64,000 nt of DNA from Amblyomma americanum (lineage: Eukaryota > Arthropoda > Arachnida > Ixodida > Ixodidae): NCBI RefSeq assembly GCF_052857255.1, contig NC_135497.1, positions 551,986,113 to 552,050,112 on the forward strand, given 5' to 3'. How positions within the stretch are numbered: position 1 is the first letter of the stretch; the number at the start of each line of letters is the position of its first letter. Below the pieces are notes generated by a model. The model was not told the origin of the DNA. It saw nothing but the letters and a program-made list of their open reading frames with translations, and searched no databases. The position numbers and the translations under genes are program-made. Of the stretch, positions 58,325-64,000 are shown one piece after another.

Positions 58325-58989
58325 ATGTTGCAAGGTCACGTGGCCTAGGTGGCCAGCTGACTCCTACAGGCTGCTTCTCTGGGGATATTTCACTCACGAT
58401 AAATGACGCCGGTTTTTCTGCGACACGAGCTGCTTAACGCTATCGCGAAAAAAGTATAAATCATCACTGTGCAGATAACTTTATTCTACTAGAACCCAAT
58501 TAATAAAACTAACTTTTCTCGTAAACATATTGGGAGTAACGTAGAAACCTTGACATTTGAAAAAAAAAATTCAGCGTCCCTTCCAGCGGGCAACAAAGGA
58601 GTCATTATATAAGGCAAATTACATAGAGGTTATCTATGTCATTCCCGTCCATCAGCTGTTCCTGTGTAACGAAGAGGGTACTTTTCAACGCCCCGAATTT
58701 GCTCTATTCCTGAGCCTAGCTCATTTTGGGGGCGTTAAGGCATCTATCTTCCGGCAGCATTGTTATCCAACACGTAGTACAAATCCAATTTTGAAATAAG
58801 AGGCCTGAAAGCGGGATTGGTCGGGCACTCTAGATGACTGTACCGAGCACGTCGAATCGGCGGAGAATAAAGTTGACACGCCGCACGCTGCTCGAATGCG
58901 TGACCCAAATGGGAAAGTAGAAAATATCCACACAGGAGGAGAGGTAATAAAGAAGTGTGGTATATACGGTGAAAAGTAGTAGGGGAGTA
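58325..58989. other. No gene seen
   Basis: Low-GC sequence with no recognisable feature. Confidence 0.4.
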
Positions 58990-59790
58990 CTGTTAAATAA
59001 TAATGATAACATTTTTATTCATACCAACTGAAATACAACGTAACAATAGTCAGAGCTACCACAGCGCCGTGGGGCTTGAGAGGGAAAGTAAACCTGGGAA
59101 AGTAAATACAGCATGAACAGGAAATCACCTAGCAAAACATCTGCAAACTGAGGCACTACTATATTGGAAAGAACGTGAGCACTGAATGCACACTACAGAC
59201 GAAGAGAAAGAAAATCGCTTCATTAGAGAGCTACATGTTACGCGCTCAAAAGATCCTGGGCATGAAGCTCCAGAGCGCGCTGGTGCCTAGTTGACCCGAC
59301 GCCAGCCAGGTACATACTCCAAATAGAAGGGGGTGGGGAGAGGGTAGGGAGCGAGTTTTGAGGGGTACTGGGCCCTGAAAGACTAGTGCTCCAGTTGGCA
59401 TAGGATGAGAGGCAGCTGGAGCAGGAGCGTTCAGACCGCACGCGAAAGAGGGGCAGGAGAGCTCTGGTGAGAAGGGTGTTGGTGTGAAGCTTGTGCAGAA
59501 TATGATTCTGGGCGACGCTTAGTTGAGGGTGGGGTTTGGAAAGAATCACGGAGCTGTGTGCACTGTGCCTTGATGATGTGTTTTTAGCACAGAGCCTCGT
59601 CACCGGTCAGGGAGCTTGAGCAGAGTATCGCAGGCTCCAGATTTGCGAGTGAGCTCGTAGACCAGCTCGCCTCACTTGCATACCTCCTTCCCGTACAGTC
59701 ACTCTTCTACTTCAAACACCCTGGAAAAATTTCCCGTTCTGCACACCATCAGCTCATTCACTGCAAGTGTACACTGTGAAAATTGAAGTG
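58990..59790 (-). pseudogene. LINE 3' end (minus strand), 5'-truncated
   Basis: The minus-strand frames encode a LINE ORF2 C-terminal tail: QNHILHKLHTNTLLT, FRVRSERSCSSC and a PGVGSTRH-like end in shifting frames (about 59600-59240). Upstream, RRAGLRAHSQIWSLR-like sequence lies in another frame. The 3' UTR ends GAATAAAAATGTTATCATTATTATTTA (about 59015-58990), a polyadenylation signal with an ATT-rich tail. It is related to I/Jockey-group LINEs but is not a copy of LINE-A or LINE-B. Confidence 0.6.
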
Positions 59791-60029
59791 GGTAGCGATG
59801 CAAAAATAAAGTGTAGTTTTTGTTTTCAGATTAATGTTGGTTCTTAGAAGACAGAATACACGGAGCTATTCAAACACTGTGGGACATGATACTTAAATGT
59901 ACGCTTTCTTTACCGTGTGCAGCAGTCAGGTATGCGGTGACGGTATTAGGGTCTCAACTTTCGCGCAGAAATATATCGGACAATAAACTGACATGCGTTT
60001 GATAACAGTTTCAGTTAACCGAATATTAA

Positions 60030-61075
60030 GGTTCCCAATAATCAGAAATTGAACATAGGAGAGATAACCTCAGGGTGCTTGCCAACGTTTCGACACGAGG
60101 ACTTGTCTTCGCCTGGGCAAAGAGTTCATTGGCGGGTTTATACAGGGTCATCACTCCGAGGAGGAAGGTCGGGTGAAGGGCAGGAGAGTGTGAAGTGGGG
60201 AATGGCATTAAGGTGGGGATAGTGAATCTTGCCCAGGCATGATGGCTGCTCAAGTTGATTAACCTGTTGACCTGAAAGTTATGAAAAGAAAAAGACCAGC
60301 TCAGCACAAAGGAATGCGGGGTGTCCTGCGTGGAGATATAGCGGACATGGGCTTAAAAGGCTGTGTGTCCAGCAGCGAGAGGTAGCTTGTTATGACTGGC
60401 TGTGTTGTCCTGGAAAACTCTCATAAAGAATTAGTCAGCATGGTGGAAAGAATAACGGAATAAGAGAAAACATGTGAGCGAGTTCATAGAAACCATGAAA
60501 TGAAATTGGGGGGTGGGGCGTGGAAAGGAATGCGGAAGCCAAGTGTTCCTGACAAGTGATGGCAAGAAAAGGAGGGCATAAGGTAAAGTTAAAATTGAAC
60601 AAAGCGAGAAAAAAAATTAAATTGTCATTGAGGGCTTCAAGGTAGGGCTGGGACGGAAGGGTAAGGTGAAAGAAACGAGTAAGAGGCAGTATGAAGTGCT
60701 GGTAAATGCTTTGACCACGTGCCAAACCTGTTTAAAAATTACGGCAGTGCCGTAATGTACTCAGGAAATTCTAAGTTTCCTCTGGATATGTTTACACGTT
60801 CTGGCTGTAAGGTTTTAAGTTTGTTGATTATAAGTGCCTCTCTGTATTTGCTGTCCCTTGAAGATTTGAAGCCTGATTGAATAATGAACAATTCATCGAA
60901 GTTGTGACCGCGTTGATTAAAATGTTCCGCCACTGCCTTCTGTAGGTTCCTTGTTGCGACAGCTCGAAGAGCATTTAGTATGGCGCTCATTTATTGCCTG
61001 CGTTCTCCGATAAATTGTTTCTGACAAGAGGAGCATTGAAACTTGTAGACTGAAGCTTTAACGGCGCGTCGTCTA
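60030..61075 (-). pseudogene. Penelope-like element 3' part (GIY-YIG endonuclease and 3' hairpin)
   Basis: Minus-strand: CSSCQKQFIGERR (about 61045-61010), the YIG motif with FIG, a stop, then TRNLQKAVAEHFNQRGHNFDEL and a conserved RE of KYREALIINKL, stopping at about 60739. A long 3' region follows, ending near GAAGACAAGTCCTCGTGTCG / AAACGTTGGC (about 60110-60085), the hairpin-like sequence usually found at the 3' end of PLEs. The RT is missing and the YIG is degraded. An AC/TG-free tail leads out near 60030. Confidence 0.7.
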
Positions 61076-61130
61076 ATGTTATCTACATGGTTCAATGTTC
61101 TTGTCAGAAAAAATATATTGGGGAAACATG
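61076..61130 (+). pseudogene. Inverted PLE GIY-YIG start fragment
   Basis: Plus-strand codons read VIYMVQCSCQKKYIGET, the classical start of the PLE endonuclease domain. It is in inverted orientation to the fragment that begins on the other strand 30 bp away. It stops at once where LINE ORF1-like sequence begins. Confidence 0.6.
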
Positions 61131-61531
61131 ACATATTTAGAGATTTGCTTTCGTGTGAACTTTAAGTCTGTGGAGCGCATCCACCGAACCGACAAAAAGC
61201 GCGAAAACCAAGACCGTCTGGTCATATTAAACATTTATGATTTCGAGGAGAAAATGTTTCCTATTCGGAACTGCTTCAAGTATAAGGAAGAAAGCATATC
61301 TGTATCCGAAGACTTCTCGGCATCTGTTCGTGATGTGCGCCGGAAATTTTGGCAGCTGTCAAAACCGATCGTGACAACGGCTGCAAATCAGCTCTTTTTC
61401 TTAATGAACTGAAGATGATTGAAAAACCTTATGTTTGGGTTGAAGTAAACTATAAAATGGTACCTCTCCTGAAAGTTCACAGCGATGATGCCAAAATGTC
61501 TATATTGCACCCAACGACTGACAAATCTTAA
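61131..61531 (+). pseudogene. LINE ORF1 fragment (RRM/CTD-like, transposase_22 type)
   Basis: The frame has VERIHRTDKKRENQDRLVI, EDFSASVRDVRRKFW and, after a frameshift near 61350, LNELKMIEKPYVWVEVN. This matches the ORF1 C-terminal domain of L1/RTE/CR1-type elements (the ER.HR, ISEDFS..VR..R and Y.W blocks). No ORF2 is present; the fragment ends at about 61531. Probably an insertion relic adjoining the PLE fragment. Confidence 0.6.
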
Positions 61532-61559
61532 TTCCGCTCTCACTGTTTGTCACATATAA

Positions 61560-62183
61560 TAAGGAGTCTAAAATAACATTATGAAAGAAAGAGGTGTGAA
61601 GAAGACGACGTGTATTAACCGAAGAAGAAAGATGAAGGAGTAGCATTGGGTGAGGTGGAGGGAGATGACTGGTAGAGAAGAGAACACGACAAGGCTTACG
61701 TGGACTAACGCCAAGGCTATAAAAGGGCGGGCGAGGGAGAGAGAAGCACAGGGGGGAAGAACAGAGTAGCGGAGACTCCGGCGGGCCAGGGACGCTTCGG
61801 CTGGAAGAGAGCGACGACGGCTACTAACTACTCCGGTGAGCTCGCGTTCTACGGCTTCGCATCGTGGACTTCCTGCCATGAGTGAGCCCGTACCGGGGAG
61901 TCAGCGGAGGACGCTACCACCTGCTACTGCCAGGGGTGTCTCCAGAGCTGTTGCCACCCATCTGGGTGGTGCCCACAACGCCAACAACATCGGCATCACC
62001 TCCACGGGCACTTGGGCCGGAAGGTTATACGACGCAGCCAGCGACGCCACCAGCGACGCCAGCACAACCATGTGGAACGCCGCCTCGACGGCGGCTACTG
62101 GATCCATACAACGCCGCAGCCGCACCGAACCAACCGTGAGCACGAACGCCGACCACTAATAGTAGAACGCTAATTGTAGACGC
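61560..62183 (+). repeat. 5' LTR of a Gypsy-type retrotransposon (boundaries approximate)
   Basis: TATAAAAG at 61718-61725 within a GGCTATAAAAGGGCGGGC context is a core promoter. The LTR would start near GTGTGAAGAAGACGAC (about 61594) and end just before TGGTAGCAGTGTTCCAGG, a primer-binding-site-like sequence at 62184. The open frame over 61836-62159 lies in LTR/R-U5 sequence and is probably not translated. There is only one LTR, since the window ends inside gag. Confidence 0.6.
61718..61725 (+). promoter_or_regulatory. TATA box of the Gypsy LTR
   Basis: TATAAAAG followed by a GC-rich segment in the presumed U3 region, placing transcription start about 30 bp downstream (about 61750). Confidence 0.6.
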
Positions 62184-62201
62184 TGGTAGCAGTGTTCCAG
62201 G
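62184..62201 (+). other. Putative primer-binding site
   Basis: TGGTAGCAGTGTTCCAGG begins with TGG as do most tRNA-primer sites. It lies between the presumed LTR end and the leader of gag. The tRNA species was not identified. Confidence 0.4.
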
Positions 62202-62442
62202 GTCGTGTGTATTTTTATTCTTTGTGTTTTGTGTTAGTTTTGTATTCTAGTGGGTGTGTCATGTAGGGTGTACTAAATGTGCGTCTGTGTGGGTACACCT
62301 GTCGCCTAGTCCATTCTTTCGGTCCGAGTGTTCTCCTGGGAGATCCGTGACAAAGATAAGTGGTGAGCCTGTGCCAGGATTCATTTCTTTGTTTCTTTCT
62401 TGCTTTGTGTCGAGTTTTTCTGATCTCTCGACGGCAGAACGT

Positions 62443-64000
62443 ATGAATTTGGCAAGAACGTTAGAACTGGCGCTCAAGCTATGGTAAGCAAGGAAGAGGC
62501 GATGCGTCTCTATGACGAGGAGGGAGAGAGGCAGAAAGAGGAGGCAGATAGTCAGAGAGAGAAAAGGGCGCAAGCACGCGCAGCCGCTCGCGAAGCAGAT
62601 AAAAGAGCTCGAGAGGCAGAAGAGCAAGAAGCTAGAAGAGCACGCGAGGCAGAAGAACAGGAGAAAAGAAGGATAGAACGGGAGAAGGAGTTTCTTTTGT
62701 GGAAACAGGCGCATGTCGCGGGAGGTTATGAGGAGATCATGGATAGTGATCAGCGTTCCTTAACGGGTAGAGAATCTCCTAGAGTGGCCAGAGTTTGTCC
62801 AAGGAACCTGATGGCTGCCACGATGACAAAAGAGATGATCTGGACGCATATCTGCAATGATTCGAGCGGATAGCTTTGGGGCAAGGCTGGGAGCGCAGCG
62901 AATGGGCCATGGCATTGAGCATGTGTTTAGTCGGAGATGCGCTGGATGTGTTTAGAAGGATGCCTGCTACTGATTCCGCGGAATAAGAGAAACTCAAAAA
63001 GGCGCTCCTCCAAAGATTCAGGCTTACGGCAGAGGGTTTTGTTAGAGATTGCGCACCGCGAAACCTGAGGATTCGGAAACCGCTAAGCAGTTTTCCTGCA
63101 TGCTGACCAACTATTTTGATAGGTGGCTTGATATGTCAAACACAGAAAAGAGTTTTGAAGGGGTGCATGACAAGCTGGTCACAGAGCAATTTGAGCGAGT
63201 TGCAGCTCAAAGCTGGCGCTAGTCCTGAAAGAAAGGTGTGTTCATTGGAAGAGTTCGCCGACATTGCAGACCAATGCCTCGAGGCTCAAGGGCTAAGAAA
63301 TTTGAGTAAGGAAAAGGAGGAAACCCAAAAGATCCTAGAGACATAGTAAAACACGTGCGGGGCTAGTTGGTTATGCATATTCTTTCGTTAAAATTTAAGC
63401 AGCGCTAACTTTTAGGACGAATTCACAGAAGACATGACAGGACGGGCGCTGACTCCAACTATGTTTATTGAACACGTTTTTTCGTAGAACATATAAGACA
63501 AAACGAACCGTGAGCGCATGCGCATCACGTGGTCTGTCGCAGATGCGCATGCGCTCACGGTTCGTTTTGTCTTATATGTTCTACGAAAAAACGTGTTCAA
63601 TAAACATAGTTGGAGTCAGCGCCCGTCCTGTCATGTCTTCTGTGAATTCGTCCTAAAGGTTAGCGCTGCTTAAATTTTAACGAAAGAATATCCTAGAGAC
63701 AGATGCGGCAAAACCAAGAGCATATGGCGGTGCATCTAGGGCTCCAGTAAGGTGTTTTCTCTGCGTCAAGGTGGGACACCGTGCAGTTGACTGTCGGACT
63801 AGTAGCGCTGCCCAAAAAACGCAAGTTGTATGTCAAGGTTGTAAAAGGAGGAGTCATACTCTGGACGAGTGCCGATACAGAACGCAGGACCGAGCTGCAT
63901 GCTTTGTCGACTCTAGGGTAGAACTTGCCACGCCACCTGAAGTTCCAAAACTGAAAGGAGAGCAAACGCCACTGGAAAATGAGGCGGTGAGTGGAACACC
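62443..64000 (+). pseudogene. gag: Gypsy-type Gag (frameshifted, runs off the right edge)
   Basis: Likely start ATG 62443 (NLARTLELALKL), then a frameshift into a long charged coiled coil rich in RE/AE repeats (62481-62710). The retrotransposon Gag domain follows in broken frames: FERIALGQGWERSEWAMALS (about 62865), KLKKALLQRFRLTAEGF and a SLEEFADIADQCLEAQGL segment (about 63245). After the insertion at 63344-63689, two zinc knuckles appear: CFLCVKVGHRAVDC (from 63753) and CQGCKRRSHTLDEC (about 63834-63875). At least four stops or frameshifts. The order (coiled coil, Gag/SCAN-like, double knuckle) fits a tick-type Gypsy lineage, but the clade is unproven. The pol part would lie beyond 64000. 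Confidence 0.75.
63344..63689. mobile_element. Recent palindromic insertion in gag, PLE-like, with 12-bp target-site duplication
   Basis: Arms 63379-63525 and 63543-63689 (147 bp each) are reverse complements with one mismatch by eye; the spacer is 17 bp. A further 35 bp (63344-63378, ending GGGGCTAGTTGGTTATGCAT) lies outside the left arm. The insertion is flanked by a perfect duplication ATCCTAGAGACA (63332-63343 and 63690-63701). The arms contain GTTGGAGTCAGCGCCCGTCC, like the LTR-like ends of Penelope elements. Inverted ends plus a one-sided extension of about 35 bp are typical PLE insertion products. The duplicated reading frames on both strands are a side effect of the palindrome. Confidence 0.85.

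Noticed and set aside
61836..62159. Ala/Thr-rich 107-codon protein
   Set aside because: It lies inside the presumed LTR, downstream of its TATA box and before the primer-binding site, so it is more likely non-coding LTR sequence.
63412..63656. Two similar 62-codon proteins on opposite strands
   Set aside because: They are the two arms of the 147-bp palindrome, not genes.

Overview
This window looks like intergenic or intronic DNA from an arachnid, most likely a tick. That is an inference. It rests on very long TA and CA/TG microsatellites, a tRNA-headed SINE present in three copies, Penelope-like elements (PLEs), several families of APE-type LINEs with an RNase H domain, Gypsy elements, a piggyBac remnant, and one arthropod tachykinin-receptor-like exon. 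There are no operons, Shine-Dalgarno sites, rRNA genes or CRISPR arrays. Nearly every long reading frame belongs to a mobile element, and almost all are broken by frameshifts and stops.

Layout. 1-3.2 kb: a small foldback repeat and a LINE 3' end. 3.4-14.7 kb: an 11-kb inverted repeat, two diverged copies of one LINE family (here LINE-A) head to head, each ending outward in a (TA)n tract. 14.7-15.0 kb: a (TA)n(TG)n microsatellite. 15.0-22.0 kb: an unclassified foldback repeat (FB2) interrupted by a second, nearly full-length LINE (LINE-B). 22-28 kb: mostly unrecognised single-copy-looking sequence. 28.2-30.5 kb: two copies of a foldback element carrying tRNA-like heads, split by 466 bp of (CA)n. 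30.5-36.5 kb: Gypsy gag and protease, then a second FB2 copy, then a Gypsy pol remnant and LTR fragments. 36.5-36.7 kb: a PLE fragment. 40.8-42.2 kb: a dead piggyBac transposase. 43-49.9 kb: two SINEs, two MITE-like elements, a PLE hairpin and an RTE tail.

50.94-51.42 kb, minus strand, holds the only convincing host coding sequence. It is the first coding exon of a rhodopsin-like GPCR most like tachykinin/natalisin receptors: start codon, three N-glycosylation sites, TM1-TM3 up to the DR of DRY, then a GT splice donor. No partner exon is recognisable at lower coordinates, so most of the window may be its first intron.

55-64 kb: a SINE nested in a MITE, a LINE 3' end, a PLE inverted pair, a LINE ORF1 piece, and the 5' LTR and gag of another Gypsy element. 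That gag is interrupted by a nearly perfect palindrome (147-bp arms, one mismatch by eye) with a 12-bp target-site duplication.

The recurring theme is inverted (foldback) architecture at every scale, from 130 bp to 11 kb. I see no undescribed defence or metabolic system. The most interesting material is the foldback repeats, the link between particular repeat junctions and giant microsatellites, and the young PLE-like palindrome. All percentages and alignments were judged by eye.
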